Shown: positions 25,797-32,329 of the stretch, in pieces | Position numbering within the stretch: the first letter of the stretch is position 1 | How the letters are laid out: each line of letters opens with the position of its first letter | Virus record (IMG/VR): IMGVR_UViG_3300049846_000562 | Coordinates: 1-36,865 of that record | Origin: a virus | Direction: 5' to 3' (one strand) | DNA: 36,865 bases | The notes under the pieces: generated by a model | What the model saw: only the letters and a program-made list of their open reading frames with translations | Told to the model about the DNA's origin: nothing | Database searches by the model: none | Program-made: the position numbers and the translations under genes

Positions 25797-25828
25797 TTGT
25801 TTAAATATTATTTTAATGACTATATTTG
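25797..25828 (+). promoter_or_regulatory. Best-formed Bacteroidota promoter in the window
   Basis: TTG at 25797-25799 and TATATTTG at 25821-25828 are separated by 21 nt, within the known 17-23 range. The next ATG (25848) is 20 nt further. It lies inside a longer in-frame reading frame opened by a TTG at 25797, which argues that the gene starts at 25848. Another -7-like match (TAATTTTG, 25750-25757) is just upstream. Confidence 0.7.
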
Positions 25829-25847
25829 CTTTATAATTAAAAACACC

Positions 25848-26117
25848 ATGAACACACAACACACAATCTGCTCACCTCTTTTATCTGTATTTGGTAATCT
25901 ACCGGCCGGATTAAAAGAAACTGACTTATTAATTAAAGATGTTGAATTTAAATTATGTCCTTCATGTGAAGGGCAAAAATACTTTAAAGATGATGATGGT
26001 ATTGACTACTCATGCGATACTTGTTTAGGAGCAGGAGAGGTAGAAAAAGAGCATGAAGACTATGTTAATGATCAAATAGAAAAAGAAGAAAAACAATCAG
26101 GAATATATAATCAATAA
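25848..26117 (+). CDS. DnaJ-type zinc-ribbon protein, 89 aa
   Basis: Start chosen at ATG 25848 because the promoter overlaps any longer version. The centre holds LCPSCEGQKYFKDDDG and CDTCLGAGEVEKEH, two CxxCxG motifs as in the DnaJ zinc domain and in small phage zinc-ribbon proteins. It would bind one zinc ion. The C terminus is very acidic. Such small proteins often occur in early regions of phages, possibly as host-takeover factors, but the target is unknown. Confidence 0.65.
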   Translation: MNTQHTICSPLLSVFGNLPAGLKETDLLIKDVEFKLCPSCEGQKYFKDDDGIDYSCDTCLGAGEVEKEHEDYVNDQIEKEEKQSGIYNQ

Positions 26118-26118
26118 T

Positions 26119-26283
26119 ATGGTAACAGTAATAAAAAACAACAAGATAGTAATCGCCCCTAATATCATAGAGGTAAATACATCTATGTATGAGTTTCTTA
26201 TGAGAAATAAAATGATTTCCGAAACAGGAAAGGATATGGTAACAGTAGGCGATGTAATAATAGAAAAACCAAACAAAAAATAA
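26119..26283 (+). CDS. Hypothetical protein, 54 aa
   Basis: A short frame from ATG 26119 to TAA 26281-26283, starting 1 nt after the previous stop and ending 1 nt before the next ATG. It reads MVTVIKNNKIVIAPNIIEVN ... VTVGDVIIEKPNKK and is predicted beta-helix-beta. The spacing supports that it is translated. Long antisense frames here are shadows. Function unknown. Confidence 0.6.
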   Translation: MVTVIKNNKIVIAPNIIEVNTSMYEFLMRNKMISETGKDMVTVGDVIIEKPNKK

Positions 26284-26284
26284 A

Positions 26285-26506
26285 ATGACACAAACCAAAC
26301 ATTATCTTTGCCCAAATGGAATTACTCGTAGTATTATTCCTACATTAAAGCCATCATTCAACGAATGGCAATCACACATAAGAACAGAGCGTTCTAAAAT
26401 GATTCACGATTCAAGTAATTACTTTGACAGAGAAGAAGATTCTATGGAAAGTATTTATCACCAATTAAAAAACCCCATGAATGTTACAGCATTACACAGG
26501 GCTTAA
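26285..26506 (+). CDS. Hypothetical early protein, 73 aa
   Basis: Follows the previous gene by one base. The charged, helix-prone sequence (FNEWQSHIRTERSKMIHDSS, DREEDSMESIYHQLK) shows no known domain. It is the last backbone gene before the first cassette array. The same frame stays open beyond the stop for 44 more codons into the array's left border, which includes a Cys-rich stretch. This may be coincidence. Confidence 0.55.
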   Translation: MTQTKHYLCPNGITRSIIPTLKPSFNEWQSHIRTERSKMIHDSSNYFDREEDSMESIYHQLKNPMNVTALHRA

Positions 26507-26542
26507 ACGGAAACAACAACCAAAAATAAACATAAAATTGAA

Positions 26543-26625
26543 TTTAACGGCTTGCACCCTTGCGCCCGTTGCCGCTCAAATGACAAGGCAACCAAATTGC
26601 GCAAGTGTGATTTTACAGGCTGGTG
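26543..26625 (+). repeat. Left-border hairpin of array 1 (degenerate attC-like)
   Basis: AACGGCTTG at 26546 starts a G+C-rich imperfect hairpin. CACCCTTGCGC (26555-26565) pairs with GCGCAAGTGTG (26599-26609), and GTTGCC (26568-26573) with GGCAAC (26587-26592). The near-repeated flanks CATAAAATTGAATTTAA and CATAAAATGAATTTTAA bracket it. It resembles the other joints but lacks a clear GTT end. One frame across it encodes a Cys-rich peptide, so the hairpin may be part of a decayed gene. Confidence 0.45.
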
Positions 26626-26658
26626 GCGCATAAAATGAATTTTAAAAACGAAATATAA

Positions 26659-27024
26659 ATGGAAGAAGAAAAACAAATTACAAGAGAAGAAAACCCCGCA
26701 TTTTTTAAGTTGTGGGATTTAAAATGTGTTCAGCGTTGGAAAGCCGAACAGAAACATTTAAAGGATTGGTATGCGTATGAGATTTACGCAAAGACCACTA
26801 AAGACTTAATAATGAATGTTTGGAATGGACAACACCCAGTTGAAAGCAATTGCAAGGAACACACTTGCAAAGCAGGAACAAGAGTAAGAGTGTGGATGGT
26901 TTCAAGATTTGGAGATGTGGGAGTTACCGACAACTTAAAAAATCCAAAAGGATATGATGTAAGGGGTTTAGATGCCGATGCTGATTTGACCGATTATGAA
27001 TTTATTGAGTTAAATCGTGCGTAG
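26659..27024 (+). CDS. Cassette gene, hypothetical 121-aa protein
   Basis: First gene of array 1. The helical start MEEEKQITREENPAFFKLWD is followed by an aromatic-rich segment (WKAEQKHLKDWYAYEIYAK), then CKEHTCKAGTRVRVWMVSRF, where CxxxxC with nearby His could bind metal, and a DVRGLDADADLTDYEFIELN end that looks like a strand pair. G+C is higher than in the phage genes. No family is recognised. The stop TAG at 27022-27024 is followed at once by the next junction, as is usual for cassette genes. Confidence 0.6.
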   Translation: MEEEKQITREENPAFFKLWDLKCVQRWKAEQKHLKDWYAYEIYAKTTKDLIMNVWNGQHPVESNCKEHTCKAGTRVRVWMVSRFGDVGVTDNLKNPKGYDVRGLDADADLTDYEFIELNRA

Positions 27025-27040
27025 GCAAACTATTACTGGC

Positions 27041-27068
27041 AACTATCGCTTACTTGCTGTTAGGTGCA
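27041..27068 (+). repeat. Short cassette junction between units 1 and 2
   Basis: AAC at 27041-27043 and GTTAGGT at 27059-27065 (a full match to GTTRRRY) flank only 15 nt. No strong stem is seen between them. The sequence TGCTGTTAGGTGCAGTGCTT (27055-27074) closely resembles the left border of array 2 (32010-32029), supporting a shared recombination end. Confidence 0.5.
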
Positions 27069-27140
27069 GTGCTTCTCACAAAATTTAAAAGATGGAAAAA
27101 TTCGGGGCTGTTAAAAACAAAATATTAAAAACAAAACACT

Positions 27141-27626
27141 ATGAAAACAATTAAAATATTTAAAGACAGTAATGAAAATTTATATGTTGAAACTGGCAAA
27201 GCCGAAGGGTTTATGGTAAGAATTTCCGATGGAACAAACCACGATGGAACAACTATTGGAAATTTTCATTTGGTTAAAGAAGTGAAATTATATAATACAG
27301 AAGTAATTCAAAACGAAAAAGAACAAGATAGATTAGAAGAAGCATTTTCCGCTGTGTGTAATCTCTTTTTTGCGACTGAAAAGGATAATTTTTCTCGATG
27401 TGGGTCATTCCACATTAAACCGTTCAATACTCATTGGGATAAAAAGACGGTGAAAGAAGTAATGTATCACGTAAAATTATACTTGGGAAGTTGGGTGATT
27501 CATCCAATGGAAGAAGCATTAAAAAAGGATAGGAATAAAATTAAAAGCTATGAGCAAAAAAGACACCGAGAGGCACAAAAAAGGAAAAAGGAATGGGAAG
27601 CAAGTTTGAAACGGAAAGCCAAATAG
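27141..27626 (+). CDS. Cassette gene, hypothetical 161-aa protein
   Basis: Sole gene of unit 2 in array 1. The N-terminal half is beta-rich (KTIKIFKDSNENLYVETGKA, EGFMVRISDGTNHDG), the middle has CNLFFATEKDNFSRCGSFHI, and the C terminus is a long basic helix (KRHREAQKRKKEWEASLKRK) suggesting nucleic-acid or membrane-surface binding. No family is recognised. An A-rich leader of about 80 nt separates it from the unit start. A 20-codon frame (27092-27154) overlaps its start and might be a leader peptide. It is only 12 nt from the unit end. Confidence 0.65.
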   Translation: MKTIKIFKDSNENLYVETGKAEGFMVRISDGTNHDGTTIGNFHLVKEVKLYNTEVIQNEKEQDRLEEAFSAVCNLFFATEKDNFSRCGSFHIKPFNTHWDKKTVKEVMYHVKLYLGSWVIHPMEEALKKDRNKIKSYEQKRHREAQKRKKEWEASLKRKAK

Positions 27627-27640
27627 CCCTTTTTAATTGC

Positions 27641-27736
27641 ACTTAACGTATCGGGGCTTTGCGTAGTAGCCCTTAGTAGAAACTTAAAATTAACCACGAC
27701 ACTTGATAGGGCTATTACGCAAAACCCTTGTTATGT
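27641..27736 (+). repeat. attC-like site between units 2 and 3 of array 1
   Basis: ACTTAAC (27641-27647, fits RYYYAAC) and GTTATGT (27730-27736) are the outer ends. Inside, 27654-27673 pairs with 27708-27727: 18 of 20 positions complementary plus a G-T wobble, with the core GGGCTTTGCGTAG. The AAC-side spacer is 6 nt and the GTT-side spacer 2 nt. The loop is 34 nt. This size and asymmetry match the other joints in array 2. Confidence 0.8.
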
Positions 27737-27754
27737 GCCGTTTTTATTCAGATT

Positions 27755-28231
27755 ATGACAGAAAAAAAAGTATTAGACGTTTGTTGTGGGCCAAAAGGAA
27801 TGTGGTTTGACAAACAAGACAAAAGAGCATTATTCCTTGACAAAAGGAGAGAAACGCACATTGACACATATCCTTGTGGAACAAAAACAAACATTATAGA
27901 CCCTGATATTATTGGAGATTTTACCGACATAAAACAGCCTGACAATTCATTTTGGCACGTTGTTTTTGACCCACCACATATTGAACAAATGAACGATAGC
28001 CAAATCACAAAGAAATATGGTTCTTTACAAGGTGATTGGCGTGAAATGATACGCAAAGGTTTTGAAGAATGTTTTAGAGTATTAAAACCTAACGGAACTC
28101 TTATTTTTAAATGGAATGAAGTAAAGTTTCCAGTAAAAGAAATTCTAAAACTTACAGATAAAAAACCTTTGTATGGTCATAAAAGCGGTATCAAAATGCA
28201 AACACATTGGATATGTTTTATAAAGGATTAG
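27755..28231 (+). CDS. Cassette methyltransferase, class I SAM fold
   Basis: Start chosen at ATG 27755 (158 aa). A TTG at 27728 in frame would lie across the cassette border. VLDVCCGPKGMWF (residues 6-18) is a SAM-binding motif I, and FDPPH (71-75) is a D-P-P-[YFHW] catalytic motif as in amino-methyltransferases acting on adenine or cytosine in nucleic acid. Then FRVLKPNGTLIFKWNEVK is the typical strand after the catalytic loop. The order motif I then DPPH, and the absence of a target-recognition domain, suggest a small DNA or RNA amino-methyltransferase. It is the anchor-proximal unit of array 1. Confidence 0.7.
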   Translation: MTEKKVLDVCCGPKGMWFDKQDKRALFLDKRRETHIDTYPCGTKTNIIDPDIIGDFTDIKQPDNSFWHVVFDPPHIEQMNDSQITKKYGSLQGDWREMIRKGFEECFRVLKPNGTLIFKWNEVKFPVKEILKLTDKKPLYGHKSGIKMQTHWICFIKD

Positions 28232-28251
28232 TGTCTGTCCTAAAATGGCAC

Positions 28252-28320
28252 ATAACATCTGAATATACGAAAGTTTATTACTCTTAAATAACTAATAATG
28301 AATACAATAGAAGTAAAATC
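28252..28320 (+). repeat. 69-bp direct repeat, copy 1 (array anchor)
   Basis: Identical over all 69 bases to 35935-36003. It begins ATAACATCTGAATATACG and runs through an ATG and seven further codons (MNTIEVKS). In both places the bases to the left are the end of a cassette array and those to the right are different phage sequences. It therefore marks a fixed array boundary. Confidence 0.97.
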
Positions 28321-28369
28321 TACGGAATTAAAAAGCTACGAGCCAATGCAGTTAAGACAACTAAAGTAA
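28298..28369 (+). CDS. 23-aa frame opened by the repeat, possible gene remnant
   Basis: ATG 28298 lies in the 69-bp repeat, and the first eight codons (MNTIEVKS) equal those of the 79-aa gene at 35981. The frame then reads TELKSYEPMQLRQLK and stops. It may be a truncated or chimeric copy, or a real micro-protein. The shared leader could also simply be a duplicated expression signal. Confidence 0.35.
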   Translation: MNTIEVKSTELKSYEPMQLRQLK

Positions 28370-28428
28370 TTAATCAATGTCATTTTTAATTGTTAAAAAA
28401 TTTTATTAGTATATTAAATAAATTATTA

Positions 28429-28436
28429 TACATTTG
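28429..28436 (+). promoter_or_regulatory. Candidate promoter of the replication operon
   Basis: TACATTTG matches TAnnTTTG in a 104-nt A/T-rich gap. A leader of about 37 nt with two AACAATTAAA-type repeats precedes ATG 28474. No clear -33 TTG is present at normal spacing. Confidence 0.5.
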
Positions 28437-28473
28437 CGTAAACAATTAAACAATTAAACAAAAACAAACAACT

Positions 28474-29001
28474 ATGACAAACACATTCCTACCGGAAAAC
28501 TACGAAGCCCCAAAAACAAATTCAAACTACATGAAATTTGAAAAAGGAGAAAACAGATTTAGGATTTTATCTCGTCCTATCATAGGATGGGAAGATTGGA
28601 CTGATGATAAAAAACCTGTACGATTCTTGCCAAATCAAAAGCCGGATAAACCAATTAACGCAAATAGACCTATTAAGTTCTTTTGGGCGATGGTAGTATT
28701 TAATTGGTTTAAAAATGATATTCAGATACTACAAATAACACAACGATCTATACAAGATTCAATAGAGAAGTTAGCTAAAGATTCCGATTGGGGTAATCCT
28801 TTCTTTTATGATATAAAGGTATCTCGTTCAGGAGATGGAATGGAAACTGAGTATACAGTTAATCCAGCCCCTAAAAAAGACTTACCAATAGAAGTTTATG
28901 CTTTATTTAAAGCAAAGCCAATTTACTTACCTGCACTATATCAGGGAGCAGACCCTTTTATTAATCATGGCGAGATAACACCTTTAAACGATATTTTCTA
29001 A
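28474..29001 (+). CDS. Probable single-stranded DNA-binding protein
   Basis: A 175-residue protein. The start NYMKFEKGENRFRILSRPII then GWEDWTDDKKPVRF is the opening seen in phage ssDNA-binding proteins of the gp2.5/gp32-like type in Bacteroidota phages. IKFFWAMVVFNW and QILQITQRSIQDSIEKLAKD, then SDWGNPFFYDIKVSRSGDGM and ETEYTVNPAPKKDLP, complete an OB-fold-like core. It is the first gene of the replication operon with its own promoter. The call rests on pattern memory and context rather than on catalytic residues. Confidence 0.6.
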   Translation: MTNTFLPENYEAPKTNSNYMKFEKGENRFRILSRPIIGWEDWTDDKKPVRFLPNQKPDKPINANRPIKFFWAMVVFNWFKNDIQILQITQRSIQDSIEKLAKDSDWGNPFFYDIKVSRSGDGMETEYTVNPAPKKDLPIEVYALFKAKPIYLPALYQGADPFINHGEITPLNDIF

Positions 29002-29096
29002 ACATTAACCGGAATCACAAATAATTTAAGACTGGAATAAATTATTAAAAGGGGGTAGAACTGACACTACTCCCTGATTCCACAAAACAAAAATTT

Positions 29097-29555
29097 ATGC
29101 ACCCTGAAACATTTGAACAAAGAATGGCAGAGGAATCAGTTGAAAGAGATTTACCTATTTTGCCTATACGACTAACAAAAGAATCTATTAATAATAATGC
29201 TCAACTATTATCGGAAAAATGGGATGAACCATTAGAGGCATATATAAGATTGAAAGCTATGAGAGACACCATTGATTTAGCTATGGATAAAATAAAAGGA
29301 CAAGCGAAAGAAGAAGCAATGAAATATCAAGGCGAGAATGATAAATGCGGTGCTAAGTTTAAATATCAGGAAGGCGCACGTACATTTGATTATTCATCAG
29401 ATGTTGTTTGGCAAAAACTAAAAGACCAAATAAAAGAAAGAGAAGATTTTTTGAAAGGATTGAAAAAAGAAATGGCAGATACCGAAACAGGAGAGATAGT
29501 ACAACCACCTATTGTTAAATACAAATCAGATTCAATCTTAATTACATTCAAATGA
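29097..29555 (+). CDS. Replication-region phage protein, 152 aa
   Basis: A helical, highly charged protein. The EAYIRLKAMRDTIDLAMDKI helix, then GAKFKYQEGARTFDYSSDVV and a coiled KDQIKEREDFLKGLKKEM segment, end in PPIVKYKSDSILITFK. This order recurs in phage early regions without an agreed role. It overlaps the next start by 4 nt. A 95-nt gap separates it from the SSB-like gene; I see no hairpin in it. Confidence 0.6.
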   Translation: MHPETFEQRMAEESVERDLPILPIRLTKESINNNAQLLSEKWDEPLEAYIRLKAMRDTIDLAMDKIKGQAKEEAMKYQGENDKCGAKFKYQEGARTFDYSSDVVWQKLKDQIKEREDFLKGLKKEMADTETGEIVQPPIVKYKSDSILITFK

Positions 29556-29728
29556 CTGAAAGAAAAAAACTAAAAAAAGAACTTGCAAGGTTAAAACGAT
29601 ACCGCAGTAATCTTCCACGCCTAATTTCTTGCAGTTTAGTTTACGGAGATAAAACATATACAAACGAAGATTTAATAATGATAGATAGATTTATTGAAGG
29701 GCTAAAAAGAAAAATAAACACCTTATGA
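29552..29728 (+). CDS. Hypothetical protein, 58 aa
   Basis: A short frame with ATGA overlaps at both ends (29552-29555 and 29725-29728), which strongly suggests translation. It reads MTERKKLKKELARLKRYRSN, then LPRLISCSLVYGDKTYTNED and a basic helical end. It is basic and probably binds nucleic acid or a partner of the replication complex. Unknown family. Confidence 0.7.
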   Translation: MTERKKLKKELARLKRYRSNLPRLISCSLVYGDKTYTNEDLIMIDRFIEGLKRKINTL

Positions 29729-30108
29729 CACGCGAAGAACTAAACAAAAATCTAAACAAGATTAAAGAAAGTTTAGACACAGAAATACCGGCCGGAGATA
29801 TAGATGGTATTGAGGGAAAAATGTTATCTCTATGCTCTTTAATGGGTTTAAGTGCTGAATGTTACAAGCAGGCGCAGTATTTAGTTTTAATGGAGCAAGG
29901 AAAAGCAATTAAGCGTATAAAAAGGTATGAGCCAAACATACAGCCATCTACTTTAAAGCTACAATTAGAGGCAGAATTAGCAGAGGAAAAAATGACATTC
30001 GACTATGCAGACCGGCTAAACTCAGCTATAACACATTGCGTTGATGGTTTAAGGACTTCTATATCAAAATATAAAGAAGAACTATCAAATTCAATTTTAC
30101 AAAAATAA
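29725..30108 (+). CDS. Hypothetical helical protein, 127 aa
   Basis: All-helical and charged: EELNKNLNKIKESLDTEI, MLSLCSLMGLSAECYKQAQY, then EAELAEEKMTFDYADRLNSA and a C-terminal helix. It is translationally coupled to the previous gene and 2 nt from the next. It could be an accessory protein of replication or recombination. No motif identifies it. Confidence 0.6.
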   Translation: MTREELNKNLNKIKESLDTEIPAGDIDGIEGKMLSLCSLMGLSAECYKQAQYLVLMEQGKAIKRIKRYEPNIQPSTLKLQLEAELAEEKMTFDYADRLNSAITHCVDGLRTSISKYKEELSNSILQK

Positions 30109-30110
30109 GT

Positions 30111-30461
30111 ATGCAATTAACATTTTTTGAAAACATTGACTGTTTAGTTAAAGATATGGTAAATAATTTAACTATCCGACATAATGCAAACGGCAACCAA
30201 AAGCAATTAGATGACAATAGACTGCATTTTACACAGCAAGCGCAATGGGTATTAGAACAACTATTAAAAGGAAGGGATATAAGCGGATTAACAGCATGGA
30301 AAGAGTTTAATATTCAAGATACAAGGGCGCGTATATTCTCACTTAGGAAAGCCGGATTATTAATATCTGAGCGAAGAATAGAAGGCGCACATGGATCGAA
30401 GGAATGGTATATGGATAAACAGCAAATAGAAATAAATAAAAAATTGTTAGGTATGTTATAA
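30111..30461 (+). CDS. Winged-helix DNA-binding protein
   Basis: A 116-residue protein. From residue 40, FTQQAQWVLEQLLKGRDISG then LTAWKEFNIQDTRARIFSLR and KAGLLISERRIEGAHGSKEW form a helix, helix, recognition helix and beta wing, as in phage replication-region winged-helix proteins. The N-terminal 35 residues are a linker. It sits directly before the structured leader and the DUF4373 gene and so could bind the inverted repeat at 30481. That is a testable inference. Confidence 0.72.
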   Translation: MQLTFFENIDCLVKDMVNNLTIRHNANGNQKQLDDNRLHFTQQAQWVLEQLLKGRDISGLTAWKEFNIQDTRARIFSLRKAGLLISERRIEGAHGSKEWYMDKQQIEINKKLLGML

Positions 30462-30476
30462 TTATTTATATATTTG
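30444..30476 (+). promoter_or_regulatory. Promoter of the DUF4373-DnaC operon
   Basis: TTG at 30444-30446 and TATATTTG at 30469-30476 are 22 nt apart, within the normal range. Transcription would start about 30481-30484, at the first base of the leader stem. The -33 element lies in the end of the winged-helix gene. Confidence 0.65.
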
Positions 30477-30480
30477 TAAT

Positions 30481-30582
30481 GCAGTACCGAAATATGAAAT
30501 TAAAATTTTGCCCGAAAGAAATATGTCCTTTGTTCTTCCTGAACATCGGTACTGCCATATTTTTAGTAGGGCAACTTTTTTT
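30481..30582 (+). promoter_or_regulatory. Structured 5' leader with possible pseudoknot
   Basis: GCAGTACCGA (30481-30490) and TCGGTACTGC (30546-30555) are perfect 10-bp complements enclosing a 55-nt loop. In the loop TTGCCC (30508-30513) can pair with GGGCAA (30569-30574), which lies 8 nt before ATG 30583. Both pairings together form a pseudoknot that would cover the initiation region. The stem begins at the predicted transcript start. It could be a translational switch, a binding site for the winged-helix protein, or an origin element. Confidence 0.55.
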
Positions 30583-31326
30583 ATGAAAAAAGATTCCTAT
30601 TATTTCTCCCATGATGCAAGTGCTCAGGATGATCCTAAATGTATTTTATTGATTGAACAATTAGGAATGGAGGGATATGGTATTTATTGGGCTTTAGTTG
30701 AATTATTAAGGCAGGAAAAGGATTATAAATTACCATTAATAATATTACCGGGACTTGCAAGAAGGTGGAACACAGCACACGAGAAGGTAAAAGTAGTAAT
30801 TTCTTCATTTGATTTATTCTGCATTGAAGATGATAAATTCTTTTCGTTGCGTCTAATTAGGTCAATGGAAGAATATAATAATCAAAGACTTAGATTAAGT
30901 CAAGCAGGGCTTAAGGGTGGCTTAAGGTCTGCTGAAGCAAGGCTCAAGCAACCCTCAAGCATTAAAGGAAAGGAAAGTAAAATAAAGGAAAGTAAAGGAA
31001 ATATTATAAATAAAGAAAATTCAGAAAATGAAAAAAATCCTTTTTTTTATTTGGGAGGTTTAAAAGTTTCATCTAAGCCATCTGAAGTTTATGAAAAAAG
31101 CCATAAGTTGCGCCTTGATAATTTATTGATGACACAGTTGCGCGGAATAGATAAACAAAAGCTATTTGAAGAATTTGATTCTAAATATCAATATACAGAA
31201 TTTGTTGATGAGAAACACTTTCATAACGCAATACTATCAACAGGAAAACAAATACTAAAACAAAATTTTAATGCAAACAATAGAGGAAGGGATAAAGTCG
31301 CCACCGATTTCTCCGGTAATTTCTAA
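30583..31326 (+). CDS. DUF4373-type replication protein (Lin1244/Lin1753-like N terminus)
   Basis: Start placed at ATG 30583, giving MKKDSYYFSHDASAQDDPKC, the family's usual opening. In-frame TTG 30508 and ATG 30523 would translate the structured leader and are not favoured. QLGMEGYGIYWALVELLRQE is the other signature. Residues 110-145 carry SQAGLKGGLRSAEARLKQ, typical of these proteins. A Lys/Asn-rich linker and a helical C terminus follow. The family is common beside DnaC-like loaders in phages of Bacteroidota and Firmicutes and is thought to act like replication initiators (DnaD-like). Overlaps the next gene by 56 nt. Confidence 0.82.
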   Translation: MKKDSYYFSHDASAQDDPKCILLIEQLGMEGYGIYWALVELLRQEKDYKLPLIILPGLARRWNTAHEKVKVVISSFDLFCIEDDKFFSLRLIRSMEEYNNQRLRLSQAGLKGGLRSAEARLKQPSSIKGKESKIKESKGNIINKENSENEKNPFFYLGGLKVSSKPSEVYEKSHKLRLDNLLMTQLRGIDKQKLFEEFDSKYQYTEFVDEKHFHNAILSTGKQILKQNFNANNRGRDKVATDFSGNF

Positions 31327-31921
31327 AAAAATACTTGAAAGGATAACTGAAGAAGGTAAAAAAACAGTTTCAAATTTCAGTATAAAACCTTTACAGGAGG
31401 AATATTATATAAATCTATATATATATTTTTCGGGTAGCGATAAAAGTAAATACGACTTAAACAAAGGGATTATGATATTAGGAGATGTAGGCACCGGAAA
31501 AACACTATCCATGCAGATCATGCAACGCCTATTCAGAAACTTTGGTATTGTAAATACAAGGTACATTATACGTGATTTTTTGAATGAACAAAGGTCAGGA
31601 ACTATAATAGACTTATATGGCCGTGAATCATTCAAAAGAAGAATAGGAAATTCATTAGATAGAAACAAACCTATTAATTGGTGCTTTGATGATTTAGGAT
31701 TGGAAAATGTAGAAGCAAAGAACTACGGAAACAACATAGCAGTAATGGAGGAGATATTACTTGACAGATATGAGATGTATTGTGCTTATGGAATGAAAAC
31801 ATACGGAACTACAAATTTAAATGTAGACATGATAGAAAAAAGTTATGGTAAAAGAGTAAGAGATAGATTCAGGCAAATGATGAACATGGTAATATTATCG
31901 GGTGAATCTAATAGAAAATAG
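31271..31921 (+). CDS. DnaC-like helicase loader ATPase
   Basis: A 216-residue AAA+ protein. It has Walker A GDVGTGKT (residues 71-78), Walker B WCFDDLG, sensor I YGTTNLN and the arginine finger region KRVRDRFRQMMN. This is the DnaC/IstB family, which loads replicative helicase. The protein is shorter than E. coli DnaC but complete in motifs. Paired with the DUF4373 initiator-like protein it forms the replication start module. No replicative helicase is in the window, so it may use the host's. Array 2 begins about 90 nt after its stop. Confidence 0.88.
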   Translation: MQTIEEGIKSPPISPVISKKILERITEEGKKTVSNFSIKPLQEEYYINLYIYFSGSDKSKYDLNKGIMILGDVGTGKTLSMQIMQRLFRNFGIVNTRYIIRDFLNEQRSGTIIDLYGRESFKRRIGNSLDRNKPINWCFDDLGLENVEAKNYGNNIAVMEEILLDRYEMYCAYGMKTYGTTNLNVDMIEKSYGKRVRDRFRQMMNMVILSGESNRK

Positions 31922-31958
31922 TGGCTATCATTCTTCACAAAATAAAAATAAAGTAAAT

Positions 31959-32177
31959 ATGGAACACGAAAATTTGAATACAGATGAAACCGCCAATAGC
32001 GATTTAGGTGCTGTTAGGCGTAGTGCTTTTACTTGGTGGAACTCAATGACATTTGAGGAACAATTTTATAAAACAATAGCTTGGTTAAAGAGCCAAAACC
32101 GAAATACAACCGAAAGGCATCTACACCATTTAACTGGTAGGGAAATTCAGCAGATTTATGAACTGCATTACGCCTAA
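31959..32177 (+). CDS. Cassette-border gene, 72-aa protein, frame crosses the border
   Basis: Chosen start is ATG 31959. An earlier in-frame ATG at 31902 lies inside the loader gene. The frame runs through the left cassette border at 32013 (GTTAGGCGTAGTGC), so the first 18 residues are encoded outside the unit and the rest (VRRSAFTWWNSMTFEEQFYK and HHLTGREIQQIYELH) within it. The WWNS...LTGREI pattern looks like a conserved small protein. The stop TAA (32175-32177) is part of the unit's AAC end. Native starts inside the unit could be ATG 32046. Function unknown. Confidence 0.6.
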   Translation: MEHENLNTDETANSDLGAVRRSAFTWWNSMTFEEQFYKTIAWLKSQNRNTTERHLHHLTGREIQQIYELHYA

Positions 32178-32280
32178 CGAAAAGGGCTTGGCGATAGTTT
32201 TAAAAGGGCTTGCAGGAATGTTCGGGTTAAGCACAAAGCTAATTAGCCCTTTTAAAATTTCGCTAAGCTGGTATTATAGG
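32172..32280 (+). repeat. attC-like site, units 1/2 of array 2
   Basis: GCCTAAC (32172-32178) fits RYYYAAC. Arms 32185-32210 and 32245-32269 pair strongly, including a perfect TTTTAAAAGGGCT block and a GGCTTGGCGA / TCGCTAAGCT end. The AAC-side spacer is 6 nt; the other is 3 nt plus a bulge. The crossover base is A (32273) instead of G, so the site reads ATTATAG and may be less active. Confidence 0.8.
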
Positions 32281-32329
32281 AATGTAAATTTTTCTATCAT
32301 TTTTTTTCTCTGTGTCTTAAATTATTAAT

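Larger units (their letters stand above)
26543..28256 (+). mobile_element. Integron-like cassette array 1 (three units, no integrase)
   Basis: Units are bounded by a TT-start and an AAC-end that are reverse complements of each other. Unit 2: GTTAGGTGCA at 27059 and TGCACTTAAC ending 27647 (9/10). Unit 3: GTTATGTGCC at 27730 and GGCACATAAC ending 28256 (10/10, and 14/15 when extended). Unit 1 (gene at 26659) has degenerate ends. Units are joined by a long hairpin (27648-27730) or a short one (about 27044-27059). G+C is visibly higher than in the backbone. The array stops exactly at the 69-bp repeat at 28252. Known integron cassettes have this plan (R'' RYYYAAC, R' GTTRRRY). No integrase gene is in the window. 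Confidence 0.7.

Noticed and set aside
26065-26315. Hydrophobic minus-strand frames opposite the small early genes
   Set aside because: They are antisense to a tightly packed run of plus-strand genes with 1-nt spacings. Their Phe/Ile/Tyr content reflects A-rich coding DNA on the other strand.
30508-30582. Longer version of the DUF4373 protein from TTG 30508 or ATG 30523
   Set aside because: The family opening lies at ATG 30583, and the upstream bases form a strong stem and pseudoknot.
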